Shown here piece after piece: positions 51,108 through 60,056 of a stretch of 64,000 bases of DNA. A program made the position numbers and the translations under genes. The notes below the pieces were generated by a model. It was given only the letters and a program-made list of their open reading frames with translations. It ran no database searches and was not told the DNA's origin. Source of the stretch: an uncultured Clostridia bacterium (GTDB lineage: Bacteria; Bacillota; Clostridia; CAKSNL01; HGM11501); contig CAKSNL010000008.1 in NCBI GenBank assembly GCA_934476235.1, positions 30,894 through 94,893 on the forward strand. Reading direction: 5' to 3'. The stretch's first letter is position 1, and each line of letters begins with the position of its first letter.

Positions 51108-53855
51108 ATGAAACAAAAAGTATGTGTTTTGCTTGCGCTCACGCTTCTTTTGTCAACCTTTGTTTCCGTTTCGGCGGCGGACAAGGTGTTTACGGCGAAG
51201 GACGTGACGGAGCAGATCGGCGACGTTAAGATTGAAAACGGCGTTGTCGCTCTCGGCGGAAACGTAAAGCTTTCCGCTATCGGCTTCAAGGCGGACCTGA
51301 CGGGCGTTAAGTCCATTGAGATCAAGGCGAAAGAATACCGCGACCCGAACGGTGAAATTTTCAGGGTCAAGGTGGACGATCCCAATTCATTAAGCATCGG
51401 CGAGATCGTGTTCGGTGACGGATCCGACACTGCGAGCGGTAACATCACTGAGCAGAAGGGCGTTCACACGGTCTATCTTTATACGACACTCCTTTCGACC
51501 GGTGCTAAGTGGGAGATTGAGACCATCACGTTAAAGAGTGAGGCTAAAAAGCTCGTAACTCCCGTGCCGGACGAAAAAATAATCGACAACTGGCACGACA
51601 CCTGGGCCGCGACCGACAGCTACGGAAGGCGCGTTGCAGACTTTGAGGAAACCGGCCCCGTTAAAGAGGGCAACCGCAAGGTTGGCATGTTCTACTGGCC
51701 GAGCCTTACGACCGGCACGACCGGCGTGACGCCCGATATTTTAAGGGCACATCCCGAAGCGTACGGCGACTTTAAGAACCCGGCTTGGAAGAACGACGGA
51801 AAAACGATAGCTTACTGGTGGGGCGAGCCTGTTTACGGCTTTTACTCCGAGACAGATTACTGGGTGCTTAAAAAGCACGGCACGATAATGGCGAACGCGG
51901 GTGTGGACGCGATATTTATGGACTACACCAACGACGCGGGATTAAACATCAAGAACTACAACCGCATTTTAAGGGCGTTCCACGACCTTCGCGAGGAGGG
52001 CATAAACGCTCCCAAGGTCAGCATCTACGGCAACATGGCAGGCGCATCGAACGGAACTCCGAGAGAGGTTCTGCCGGCGATGTATTATAATCAGGTTAAG
52101 TCCGGCGAGTGGGACGACCTCATCTTCTACTGGGAGGGCGACCCGATGTACATAAACTTCCCGCTCTCCGAAAAGTCAAAGGTGACCGAGGATAAGGATC
52201 TTGAAAAGCTCTTTACCGACATTGACTATAAGCTCAACTTAAGAGACACGGGCGAGCTTCGCGGCGGCGCCGGAACAAGGGAACACCGCCACGTAAACTG
52301 GCTTGAGGAATATCCCCAGCATCCCTTCGGCGTGACGGACAGCGGAAGACGAGAGACAATCTCTTTGGCTGTCGGAATCAACCAGTCTTATGTTGACGGA
52401 AGCTCGGTTGTCGGCGTATTTTCAGACCCATACACGAAGGGCAGAGCATATTCCGAGGCGTTCGGCGAGGACTACAGAGCGGACAACGGAAGAACCGCAT
52501 ATTTCTTCCGCGAGCAGGCCGCTCATGCTCTTAATGTGGATGCGGAATTCGTGTTTGTTGACGGCTGGAACGAGTGGAAAACACCCAACTATAACTCTTT
52601 CGGAACCCACAAGGGAACGGTTTTCGTTGACCTTTTTGACGAGGAGAACAGCCGTGACTTTGAGCCTTCCAGAAGCTATTTAAAGGACGATTATTATAAC
52701 CTTTTGGTTGACTTTATAAGAAAATACAAGGGCACGCGCCCGGCACCCGTTGCAACCGCAGCCGCGACTATCGATATTAACGGCGCGGCGTCGCAGTGGG
52801 ACTCTGTCGGACCCATGTTCTATAACGACTATGACAACTATGAGCGCGACTACACCGGCGGAAAGGACTTTGAGACGGGCGAGCCCGTAAGCTATAAGAC
52901 GACAGTCAACAACTCCATTTCGCGCGCGAAGGTCGCAAGAGACAATGATAATTTCTATTTCTATGTTAAGACCGTTAATCCCATAAAGACCGGTACTCCC
53001 GGATTTATGAACCTTTACATAAACACAGACAGGAACCCTGCTACAGGCTGGGAGGGCTTTGACTACTCCGTTAACGTGGCCGGCGACAAGGTTCTTGCAA
53101 AGGCGGTAAATAACTCCTGGAGCTGGGAGCCTGTTGGTAACATTAACTACACCGTATCGGGCGACGTGCTTCAGATGGCAATCCCGAGAAGCCTCTTAGG
53201 CGAGACCGGAACCGCTGACTTTGAGTTTAAGTGGACTGATTCCTTAGTTTGCGACGGAGATTATCTTGACTTCTATTCGGAAGGCTCTGTAGCTCCGATG
53301 GGCAAGTTTAACTACCTCTACACAGAGATTGAGCAGACCGCTCTCACTCAGGCTGAGCGCGACGCGCTTCCCGACGTTTCCATCTTCAAGGCGGGCACGC
53401 CCAAGGCGATAATCGACGGCGGAAAGATGCCTGTTTACGAGAAGGACACCGCGGTTACTCCGTTTGAGATGAACGGAACGCTCTATGTTCCGCTCGAGAC
53501 CTACGAGGAGATCTTAGACTACGGCTTTACCAAGGTTGAGTATTCAGCCGAGGACAACACGGTTTACCTCGGAAGGCACGACTTAGAGCCCAATTCGACC
53601 GGGAACGTTTACACCATCACAAACTACGAGTGGACATATTCTGTTGTCGGCTCGCTTGAGGCAAGAAACAACGGAACGCTCCGCACTCTCACCAACGCAT
53701 GCGTTACGGCTAACGGTCTTATCTACGTTCCTGTGTCCTACGCAGCAGACGTTTTCGGCTGGTCCGTAAGGAACGTGGGCGGCGGAATCTGGACAGTGTC
53801 CAGAAACCCGGCAAACGAGAGCGCGGTAAACGCAGTGCTTCATCATTTAGGTTAA
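51108..53855 (+). CDS. Secreted GH71/99-like glycoside hydrolase, copy 2
   Basis: 915 residues; ATG 51108 with GAGGAGG upstream and a clean signal peptide (1-23); the frame from 51072 lacks one. Domain order matches copy 1: N-terminal beta-sandwich (about 25-150), barrel-like region (about 160-545) with VDAIFMDYTN and DGWNEW (about 485), CBM9-like module (about 555-728; LYINTDRNPATGWEGFDY), and amine-oxidase-type stalk (about 758-901). The shared acidic positions around DYTN and WNE are candidates for the active site. Codon choice here looks more biased than in copy 1, hinting at higher expression. Substrate unknown. Confidence 0.7.
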   Translation: MKQKVCVLLALTLLLSTFVSVSAADKVFTAKDVTEQIGDVKIENGVVALGGNVKLSAIGFKADLTGVKSIEIKAKEYRDPNGEIFRVKVDDPNSLSIGEIVFGDGSDTASGNITEQKGVHTVYLYTTLLSTGAKWEIETITLKSEAKKLVTPVPDEKIIDNWHDTWAATDSYGRRVADFEETGPVKEGNRKVGMFYWPSLTTGTTGVTPDILRAHPEAYGDFKNPAWKNDGKTIAYWWGEPVYGFYSETDYWVLKKHGTIMANAGVDAIFMDYTNDAGLNIKNYNRILRAFHDLREEGINAPKVSIYGNMAGASNGTPREVLPAMYYNQVKSGEWDDLIFYWEGDPMYINFPLSEKSKVTEDKDLEKLFTDIDYKLNLRDTGELRGGAGTREHRHVNWLEEYPQHPFGVTDSGRRETISLAVGINQSYVDGSSVVGVFSDPYTKGRAYSEAFGEDYRADNGRTAYFFREQAAHALNVDAEFVFVDGWNEWKTPNYNSFGTHKGTVFVDLFDEENSRDFEPSRSYLKDDYYNLLVDFIRKYKGTRPAPVATAAATIDINGAASQWDSVGPMFYNDYDNYERDYTGGKDFETGEPVSYKTTVNNSISRAKVARDNDNFYFYVKTVNPIKTGTPGFMNLYINTDRNPATGWEGFDYSVNVAGDKVLAKAVNNSWSWEPVGNINYTVSGDVLQMAIPRSLLGETGTADFEFKWTDSLVCDGDYLDFYSEGSVAPMGKFNYLYTEIEQTALTQAERDALPDVSIFKAGTPKAIIDGGKMPVYEKDTAVTPFEMNGTLYVPLETYEEILDYGFTKVEYSAEDNTVYLGRHDLEPNSTGNVYTITNYEWTYSVVGSLEARNNGTLRTLTNACVTANGLIYVPVSYAADVFGWSVRNVGGGIWTVSRNPANESAVNAVLHHLG

Positions 53856-53869
53856 GGAGGGACTGTTAA

Positions 53870-56293
53870 ATGAAAAAGATAATATCACTTATTTTAGCTC
53901 TCCTTATGATTGAGAGCCTGGCATTCACCTCATTTGCGGAGGAGAAAATATTGTCCCGCGCATCGAGCTGGACCATCACCGCGTCCTCGTCATATCCGAC
54001 GGGCGACATCAGCGCCGCGTTTGACGGCAACGACGCGTCATACTGGCACTCCGACTATCATTTCGACGGCAAGACGATTGACTGGAAGGAAGAATGCCCC
54101 CACGCGGTACACATTGATTTCGGCGGAACAACCAAGGTTTCGGGCTTTAGATATCTTCCGAGACAGGACGGAAACGACACCGGACTTTTTGGTGAGTTCA
54201 AGGTTTTCGGCTCTAAGGACGGTACGGAATATACCGAGATTTACGAAGGGAAGTTCTCCTGGGAGGGAACGGACAGAAACGCAAAATCAGTTTCCTGGGG
54301 CGACATGGAGCTTCGCGCGATCCAGATCGAGGTTTTAAGCACAAACGGAGGCTTTGCGACGGCGGCGGCAATCGACCTTTTGACCGGCGGAACGGGAAGC
54401 CCCATAAACAAGGGCGCGAAGATGCTTGTTGAGCCGCCCTATATCGCACCCGATGAGTCCAACGGCGAGATAATTGTGCGCGGAGACGAACAGTGGGAGA
54501 TAACGGCAAGCTCCAACGACAAGAACAACGGTATCGGAGGCGCGTTTGACGGCAAGGAGTCGACCTTCTGGCACACCGCTTATCAGACGAACGACGAGAA
54601 CACCGAGATCATCTCGCACGACGAGCCCCCTCACACGATCACGGTAGTATTCCCCGACGTTAAGGAAATATCCGGCTTCATCGTTGTTCCGCGTACGGGA
54701 AGCGATGCGGGCAAATTCAAGAAGTTTGAAATCTATTCGTCAATGAACGGCGATGATTTCGAGAAGATCTACGAGGGCAGCTTTACAATTGTCGGCGGAG
54801 ACTGGTCTGAGCGCACGGCTTCATGGGGCAACACCAAGATGAAGGCGATCAGAATCGTTATAACCGAGTCGTTGGGCGGATACGGCACGGCGGCGGAGAT
54901 CAAGTTCATAAAGGACTCCCAGCCTTCAAAGAGAACGTTTGACTTCTCTGACTGGAAGGTAACCGTCCGCAATCAGAACATGGAAAACTGTTCTGCGGCG
55001 TGGGGTCCGATAGGAAGAATCGTTGACGGCAACCCGGACGCTTACTGGCACTCATACTACGAGGCTGAGGGCGCAAACATCACCAAGATGGAGAAGGCTC
55101 CCTTCTGGATCGACTTGGTTCTTCCGGAAAAGGACACGATCGAGGGCTTTGAATACACCCCCAGAAACGACAGCTGGCAGGGAAGACTTCTGGAATATAA
55201 CATCAATGTTTCAGACTCTGACGATGGCGAGCTTACCACGATCTACACAGGTCACGAAAGCCGCGACTCCGGCGCAAAGAGAACGATAAACTTCGGCATT
55301 GCGGTCGAGGTCAAGAGAATCCAGATCGAGATCATTCAGTCAGCAGGCGACTATGCGGCGATCTCGGACTTCATATTCACTCCCGGTCAGAAGGGAACAG
55401 AGGTCGTTGCTCTTGACAAGTTTGTCGATGAGATGCATAACACCTTCTTAAACGAGATCGACAAATCAAATTATGTTGTTGAGGCGGATATTGAGAATTT
55501 CGGAACCAAGTGGAAGCTTACAAACATTTTCGACGGTGCAACCTCGTCCGCTTGGCAGTCCGAGACCGCGACAAGACCCGTTACTATCAAGGTGGACTTA
55601 GGCGGAAAGCACATCATAAGAGCGATCAACATCGCTCCGATGCTTTCGACCGGCTATATCGGCTACTGGGATCAGTTTGATATTTTAACAAGCTCGGACG
55701 GCGCGAACTATAAGGAACTTATAAAGGATTACAGCTTCCCGAAGAGGGATCTGTCCGAAAAGACCATCACGTTAGATGAGCCGGTTCAGACAAGATTCAT
55801 CGCCTTCCGCGTGAAGAAGTACACGAATAACCGCGTTTCGTGCGGCGAGATAAGCTTTATGCAGACCATGGCCGACAAGGAGAAGGAAGCGGGACGCGAC
55901 GAGAAGTACACGCTTGTTATCGACTCGCCCGTAATCAAGGTCGAGAAGGAAGAAAAGAGCTATGACAAAGAGATTGACGCGGCGCCCTATATCACGGCGG
56001 TCGGCTCAACGCTCATTCCTCTTCGCGGACTTTTAGAGGAGATGGGTGCGACCGTTGACTGGAACGACGAGAACCAGACGATAACGATCAAGACAAGCAT
56101 GATGTCCATCACCATGCAGGTGGGAACAAAGCTTGTTTACATCGAAAAGGCAGGGCAGACCATCCGTTACACGATGACAGCTCCTCCCAAGATCAAGAAC
56201 GGCAGAACTTATATTCCGGTCCGCTTCGTTTCGGAGCACCTGGGCTATAATGTCGGCTGGGACGGCGAAACAAGAACTATTACGATTAACTAA
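53870..56293 (+). CDS. Secreted protein with four F5/8C domains and amine-oxidase-type stalk, copy 2
   Basis: 807 residues: signal peptide (1-23), four discoidin/F5-8C domains (about 26-172, 207-347, 360-507, 537-664; recognisable by AAFDGNDASYWHSDY, AFDGKESTFWHTAY, IVDGNPDAYWHSYY, IFDGATSSAWQSE), and a C-terminal stalk (about 707-807; LIPLRGLLEEMGATVDW, YIPVRFVSEHLGYNVGW). Binding protein without a catalytic domain. It has two more F5/8C domains than the paralogue at 32760, by internal duplication. AAGGAGG before ATG; 14 bases after the GH99-like gene. Confidence 0.87.
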   Translation: MKKIISLILALLMIESLAFTSFAEEKILSRASSWTITASSSYPTGDISAAFDGNDASYWHSDYHFDGKTIDWKEECPHAVHIDFGGTTKVSGFRYLPRQDGNDTGLFGEFKVFGSKDGTEYTEIYEGKFSWEGTDRNAKSVSWGDMELRAIQIEVLSTNGGFATAAAIDLLTGGTGSPINKGAKMLVEPPYIAPDESNGEIIVRGDEQWEITASSNDKNNGIGGAFDGKESTFWHTAYQTNDENTEIISHDEPPHTITVVFPDVKEISGFIVVPRTGSDAGKFKKFEIYSSMNGDDFEKIYEGSFTIVGGDWSERTASWGNTKMKAIRIVITESLGGYGTAAEIKFIKDSQPSKRTFDFSDWKVTVRNQNMENCSAAWGPIGRIVDGNPDAYWHSYYEAEGANITKMEKAPFWIDLVLPEKDTIEGFEYTPRNDSWQGRLLEYNINVSDSDDGELTTIYTGHESRDSGAKRTINFGIAVEVKRIQIEIIQSAGDYAAISDFIFTPGQKGTEVVALDKFVDEMHNTFLNEIDKSNYVVEADIENFGTKWKLTNIFDGATSSAWQSETATRPVTIKVDLGGKHIIRAINIAPMLSTGYIGYWDQFDILTSSDGANYKELIKDYSFPKRDLSEKTITLDEPVQTRFIAFRVKKYTNNRVSCGEISFMQTMADKEKEAGRDEKYTLVIDSPVIKVEKEEKSYDKEIDAAPYITAVGSTLIPLRGLLEEMGATVDWNDENQTITIKTSMMSITMQVGTKLVYIEKAGQTIRYTMTAPPKIKNGRTYIPVRFVSEHLGYNVGWDGETRTITIN

Positions 56294-56295
56294 AT

Positions 56296-56331
56296 AAAAA
56301 CACGGCGGAATTTTCCGCCGTGTTTTTTTAG
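56296..56331 (+). terminator. Intrinsic terminator after the F5/8C gene
   Basis: Stem ACACGGCGGAA with TTCCGCCGTGT (within 56300-56323), flanked by A5 and followed by T7. Confidence 0.92.
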
Positions 56332-56353
56332 TTGAGGATGGCAGGCGCCGGAT

Positions 56354-57056
56354 TAAACGGGTGCGCCGAAAAATCCTCCCGATTTTTATGCGCATTTCGC
56401 CAATGCATCCGTAGGGTCGATTCTGAGAATCGACCGCCCGGGTGTGTGCATGTTTTATTTGGTTCTCTCGAAAAATCCTCCCTGAATTTTCTAATCGAAA
56501 ATTCTTCCCTCCTTTAGCAAGGAGGGCATATGGCTCCCTTGCTAAAGGCGTGGCGGAAAAAGACAAAAATGGGCTCCCTTGCTAAAGGCGTGGCGGAAAA
56601 AGACAACAAAAGTCTTTTTCCGTTAGGTGCGAAAAACCGTTCAAGGTTTTGTCGCACGCTCTTAAAACCGCAAAGGCGGTTTTAAGCTGGCACGGCGCAG
56701 CCGGGACTGAGGGATTTTTCAATCGTCCCCACGTATTTTTCGCACCCACCGCGGGTCGCCAAGGATGGCGACCCCTACGGATTTTCCGCGCATATGGTTA
56801 GTGCACACTGTAGGGGATGGCGTCCCCGACATCCCGATTGTTAATGCACCTGTTACGTTAATGCACCGTAGGGGAGGATGAGGTCATCCTCCCACCTTTT
56901 ATGCACTCATTACGGTGAGTGCACCGTAGGGTCGATTCATGAATCGACCGCAGGCATCGCGCATGTTTTCCGTGAGCCTCTCGAAAAATCCTCCCGGTTT
57001 TTATTGCATAAAAACCACCCTCCTTTAGCAAGGAGGGCTTAACTTTTTCAAGGCAG
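56354..57056. repeat. Intergenic repeat island C
   Basis: Convergent intergenic stretch, the fullest island. In order: boundary TAAACGGGTGCGCCGA (56354-56369); variant palindrome GGTCGATTC-TGA-GAATCGACC (56415-56435); CTCTCGAAAAATCCTCCC; hairpin AATTTTC-TAATC-GAAAATT; CCCTCCTT-TAGC-AAGGAGGG; a 35-bp stretch repeated in tandem (56532-56566 and 56572-56606); the three-hairpin unit (56582-56686); GAGGGATTTTT; GGTCGCCAAGGATGGCGACC (56754-56773); GGATGGCGTCCCCGACATCC (56815-56834); GGGAGGATG-AGGT-CATCCTCCC (56872-56893); GGTCGATTCATGAATCGACC (56930-56949); CTCTCGAAAAATCCTCCC; and CCCTCCTTTAGCAAGGAGGG. No gene. Confidence 0.9.
56582..56686 (+). repeat. Three-hairpin element, copy C
   Basis: 105 bp identical to copy B (50607-50711). 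Its first 25 bases are also present one tandem step upstream (within 56532-56566), so the CTAAAGG end was partly duplicated, as in island A. Confidence 0.95.
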
Positions 57057-57067
57057 CCCGCCCCAAT

Positions 57068-57886
57068 TTAATAAATATATTCCTCGCCGGGGGAGAAAAT
57101 GTGAAAGCTCTGCGAAGGATTTAACTTATAGAGCGTATCCACAAACTGCGCGGGGTTTAAGGAATTTGCCTCGTACATATCAAAGTGCATGGGGACGAGC
57201 ATTTTCGCGCCCGCCGCTTTTGCGAGGCGCACCGCCTCGTACGAGTCAAAGCAGCCTATAATGTCCTCGTGATTTCTGAAATAGTCGCGCCCGTTCACGG
57301 GAACCATCATGATGTCAACGCCCAAGACCCTTTCAATGAGCCCGTCATACATGCAGCAGTCGCCCGAATGATAGATTTTTTTGCCGCCGAAATCGAAGAT
57401 GAAGCCAAGCTCCCTATAATTCCCGTTTTCGTCCTTATGAAGCTCCTCATGCGCTGCGGGAATGGGAGTGAAGGTAATGCCGGAGCCGAGGTCAATCAAA
57501 GCGTCCGTTTTGACTCCGGTGACTAAGGACCCGGAGCCGACGTAGGAAGAAACCACATCGCGTATAGCCTCCGAGCAGAAATAACGCGCCTTTTTGTTGA
57601 CGCGGGAAATGGCGCCGAGCGTTTCCGGGTCCGCATGGTCCGTATGGTCATGCGTGCAGAAAACAAAGTCGATAAAATCAAGCTCGGCGCCCGTTATGGG
57701 CGAGGGATAGCGCCTTATCCAGCCGGGCGCAAAATTGTTGTTGCGGTCGATAATATCCGAAAGATAGCCGTCAATCAATATGTATTTGCCGCGGAACTTC
57801 ATTATAAAGCCCACCTGACCGGTGTAGAACAGCGCAATGCGGTCGTCCGGCAGATTTTCCGAAAGAATTTTTTCCTTAAGAGTCAT
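57068..57886 (-). CDS. UlaG-like metallo-beta-lactamase-fold hydrolase
   Basis: 272 residues. The MBL metal motif HDHTDH lies in FCTHDHTDHADPE; further ligands are in HSGDCC and near the C-terminal PMHFDMY. Similar in length and motifs to UlaG, the L-ascorbate-6-phosphate lactonase, so it may open a sugar-phosphate lactone. ATG 57886 is chosen with GAGGTGA six bases upstream; the GTG at 57895 lies inside that site. Divergent from the ROK regulator, whose operator covers its promoter. Confidence 0.85.
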   Translation of the reverse strand: MTLKEKILSENLPDDRIALFYTGQVGFIMKFRGKYILIDGYLSDIIDRNNNFAPGWIRRYPSPITGAELDFIDFVFCTHDHTDHADPETLGAISRVNKKARYFCSEAIRDVVSSYVGSGSLVTGVKTDALIDLGSGITFTPIPAAHEELHKDENGNYRELGFIFDFGGKKIYHSGDCCMYDGLIERVLGVDIMMVPVNGRDYFRNHEDIIGCFDSYEAVRLAKAAGAKMLVPMHFDMYEANSLNPAQFVDTLYKLNPSQSFHIFSPGEEYIY

Positions 57887-57911
57887 TTTAATCACCTCAT
57901 ATAATTAATGG

Positions 57912-57940
57912 TTGACAATTGTGTTACTGCGTGATATAAT
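57912..57940 (+). promoter_or_regulatory. Consensus sigma-A promoter of the ROK/polyol operon
   Basis: Perfect TTGACA (57912-57917), 17-base spacer, perfect TATAAT (57935-57940). Confidence 0.92.
57922..57936. promoter_or_regulatory. Probable ROK operator, site 1 (imperfect)
   Basis: TGTTAC-TGC-GTGATA. The right half-site GTGATA is identical to that of the perfect palindrome at 59012; the left half matches 4 of 6. It overlaps the -10 of the plus-strand promoter and the likely start site of the minus-strand one. Confidence 0.6.
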
Positions 57941-57967
57941 TATAACCAAAGAACGGAATTTTGTCAA
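57939..57967 (-). promoter_or_regulatory. Consensus sigma-A promoter of the UlaG-like gene
   Basis: On the minus strand perfect TTGACA (57962-57967), 17-base spacer, perfect TATAAT (57939-57944). Its -10 shares two bases with the -10 of the plus-strand promoter. Confidence 0.92.
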
Positions 57968-57985
57968 GCGGAAGGGAGAATTTTT

Positions 57986-58978
57986 TTGAAAAAGTTCATA
58001 AGCCAGGAAGATATGAGAATAGCGAATATTTACGAGGTGCTGTCGCTGATCAGGCGCGAGGGCGCGATGACCCGCAAGGAGATTCAGGGCATAATGGGTC
58101 TTTCATGGGGCGGCGTGTCGCAGATGGTGTCGCGGCTTAACGAGCTTTCTTTCATAAAGGAGGAGAAGGAGGACTCGGCGGTCAAGGCGGGCCGCCGCCC
58201 GTCCGTGCTCACACTTAACGGGGACGATAATTTCGTTATAGGGGCGGACATAAATAAGTCCGGGCTTTATCTTGAGGCGGTGAACCTTGCGGGAAAGACC
58301 GTGTTTTCGCTTTCGGGAAAGGCTGATTCCTCCGGGAAAAAGGCGTTTTATAAAAGCATCGTTTCCCTTTTGGACTCGGCATTTTTAAGCCTTTCGGGAA
58401 AAAACATTTTGGCAATCGGCATCGCAATGCAGGGAAGGGTGGACTCCGAGCGCGGAATCTCCGAGGATATCGGGATAAGCGGATGGAAGGACGAACCGAT
58501 AGGGGATAACTTAAAGGAGCGCTTTAATGTCCCTGTGTATATCGCGCACGACCCTGACTGTATTTTGACCGCCGGGGCGGGCGAGAAGAAGGAGGACGCG
58601 CTGCTCCTACGAATCGACAAGGGGCTCGGCATGGCGGTCATGAAAAATAAAAGGCTCATTTCCGGCGCCGGTATGCTTGAAATCGGGAACGCCGTATCCG
58701 AGTCCGGAGAGAGAGTGGGCGACCTTCTTTATAAAGGGGAGGACTTTTTGCCCGCGCTTTCATCGGCGCTTGCCAACGCGATGATACTTTTTGATATTGA
58801 CACGCTGATGCTCTGCGGGGCGTATTCGGATTCTCATCCGGAGCTTATAAAGGAGCTTTCCGAAAGGATATCCGCATTAATGAAAAAGGGCATCTTCGCC
58901 GTGAGCTTTGACGTGAGAAACGCGGCGTACGGCGCTGCACAGTCGGCAGCGGAGAAATTTTTATCGTATATTGACTGA
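57986..58978 (+). CDS. ROK-family transcriptional regulator
   Basis: 330 residues. N-terminal winged helix-turn-helix (about 15-75; MTRKEIQGIMGLSWGGVSQMVSRL), then a ROK sugar-kinase-like domain (IGADINKSGLYLEAVNLAG, GIAMQGRVD, ILLRIDKGLGMAV-like strand). The usual zinc motif (CxCGxxGC) is missing: the stretch after GAGMLEIGNA has no Cys. The protein is also shorter than typical ROK repressors (about 380-400). TTG 57986 after GGAAGGGAG. Probably represses its own operon and the UlaG-like gene until a sugar ligand binds. Confidence 0.85.
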   Translation: MKKFISQEDMRIANIYEVLSLIRREGAMTRKEIQGIMGLSWGGVSQMVSRLNELSFIKEEKEDSAVKAGRRPSVLTLNGDDNFVIGADINKSGLYLEAVNLAGKTVFSLSGKADSSGKKAFYKSIVSLLDSAFLSLSGKNILAIGIAMQGRVDSERGISEDIGISGWKDEPIGDNLKERFNVPVYIAHDPDCILTAGAGEKKEDALLLRIDKGLGMAVMKNKRLISGAGMLEIGNAVSESGERVGDLLYKGEDFLPALSSALANAMILFDIDTLMLCGAYSDSHPELIKELSERISALMKKGIFAVSFDVRNAAYGAAQSAAEKFLSYID

Positions 58979-58996
58979 TCGGGCGAAATGCCCGAT
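58978..58996 (+). other. Intercistronic hairpin between ROK and dehydrogenase genes
   Basis: ATCGGGC-GAAAT-GCCCGAT, a perfect 7-bp stem directly at the ROK stop codon, without a proper T run. It may protect or process the mRNA. Confidence 0.5.
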
Positions 58997-59011
58997 TAGC
59001 TTTGCACAAAT

Positions 59012-59026
59012 TATCACGCAGTGATA
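59012..59026. promoter_or_regulatory. Probable ROK operator, site 2 (perfect palindrome)
   Basis: TATCAC-GCA-GTGATA, a perfect inverted repeat, four bases before the AAGGAGG of the dehydrogenase. Shares ACTGCGTGATA with the site in the divergent promoter when read on the other strand. No good promoter adjoins, so it may act as a roadblock within the operon. Confidence 0.65.
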
Positions 59027-59042
59027 CATGAAGGAGGACGTT

Positions 59043-60056
59043 ATGAAATCAGTTATTATTGAAAAGCCCGGGAAGATGGTTTTTGCCTCTTCGCCGGTGC
59101 CGGAGCTTCCCAAGGGCTTTGCCCTTGTCAAGGTTTCCTATGCCGCGGTGTGCGCGACCGACCTTGAGGTGATAGACGGCAACATCCCGGCGAACTACCC
59201 GCTCATTCCCGGTCACGAGTGGAGCGGCGTTGTGGAAAAGACGGAAAGCGAGGAGGACGCGCACTGGATAGGCAAGCGCGTTGTCGGCAGCAACGACGTT
59301 GTGTGCTTAACGTGTGACGCGTGCAGGCGCGGCGAGTGGCGCTACTGCAAAAGCTTTGAAGAGATTGGCTTTAAAAGAAACGGCGCGTACTCTGAGTACA
59401 TCGCCGTTCCGACGTACGGGCTCTGCGAATTATCTGATAACGTTGACATGGCGGAGGCGGCGCTTTGCGAGCCCTTGGGCGTTGCGCTCGGAACGATGAA
59501 AAAGTCCCGCGCGAAGATGGGCGACACGTGCCTTATCATCGGCGCCGGCTCAATCGGGCTTTGCACTCTCGCGGTCGCAAAGGCGATGGGATTATCCAAG
59601 ATAACCGTTGCCGCGACAACCGAAGGCAGGCTTTCGGTTGCCAAAGAGATGGGCGCTTATAAAACCGTTGCAACGCGCGAGCGCGACCTTATTTCAGCCA
59701 TGCGAGAAATACACCCCGAGGGCACGGACGTTGTGATTGACGCGACGGGAATCGAGGAGTGCATAAACCAGTCTTTAAAAATCGCGAAAAAGGGCGGCAC
59801 GGTCGTTTTAGCCGGCTACGGCAGAGGAAAGATAATGAACATAAGAATTGACGACATTCACATAAACAACCTTCACTTAATCGGCGCGGGCAACAACTGG
59901 AACATGCACAAAAAGGCGGCGTCCTTAATTGCGGATGGGACGGTGTCGTTAAAGCCCCTGATTACCGAGATCATGCCGCTTGAGGATTTTGATCGCGCGA
60001 CAGAGCTTGCAAGAACCCGCCCGAAGGGCTTTGTCAAGGCGGTCTTTAAGTTATGA
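59043..60056 (+). CDS. Zinc-dependent medium-chain alcohol/polyol dehydrogenase
   Basis: 337 residues. Catalytic zinc ligands Cys37 and His58-Glu59 (GHEW), structural zinc Cys88, 91, 94 and 102, and the NAD(P) motif GAGSIGLCTLAVAK. Closest in pattern to sorbitol/threonine or galactitol-1-phosphate dehydrogenases; oxidises a secondary hydroxyl of a polyol. ATG 59043 after AAGGAGG (59031-59037); the ATG at 59028 overlaps that site. The stop overlaps the kinase start (ATGA). Confidence 0.9.
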   Translation: MKSVIIEKPGKMVFASSPVPELPKGFALVKVSYAAVCATDLEVIDGNIPANYPLIPGHEWSGVVEKTESEEDAHWIGKRVVGSNDVVCLTCDACRRGEWRYCKSFEEIGFKRNGAYSEYIAVPTYGLCELSDNVDMAEAALCEPLGVALGTMKKSRAKMGDTCLIIGAGSIGLCTLAVAKAMGLSKITVAATTEGRLSVAKEMGAYKTVATRERDLISAMREIHPEGTDVVIDATGIEECINQSLKIAKKGGTVVLAGYGRGKIMNIRIDDIHINNLHLIGAGNNWNMHKKAASLIADGTVSLKPLITEIMPLEDFDRATELARTRPKGFVKAVFKL

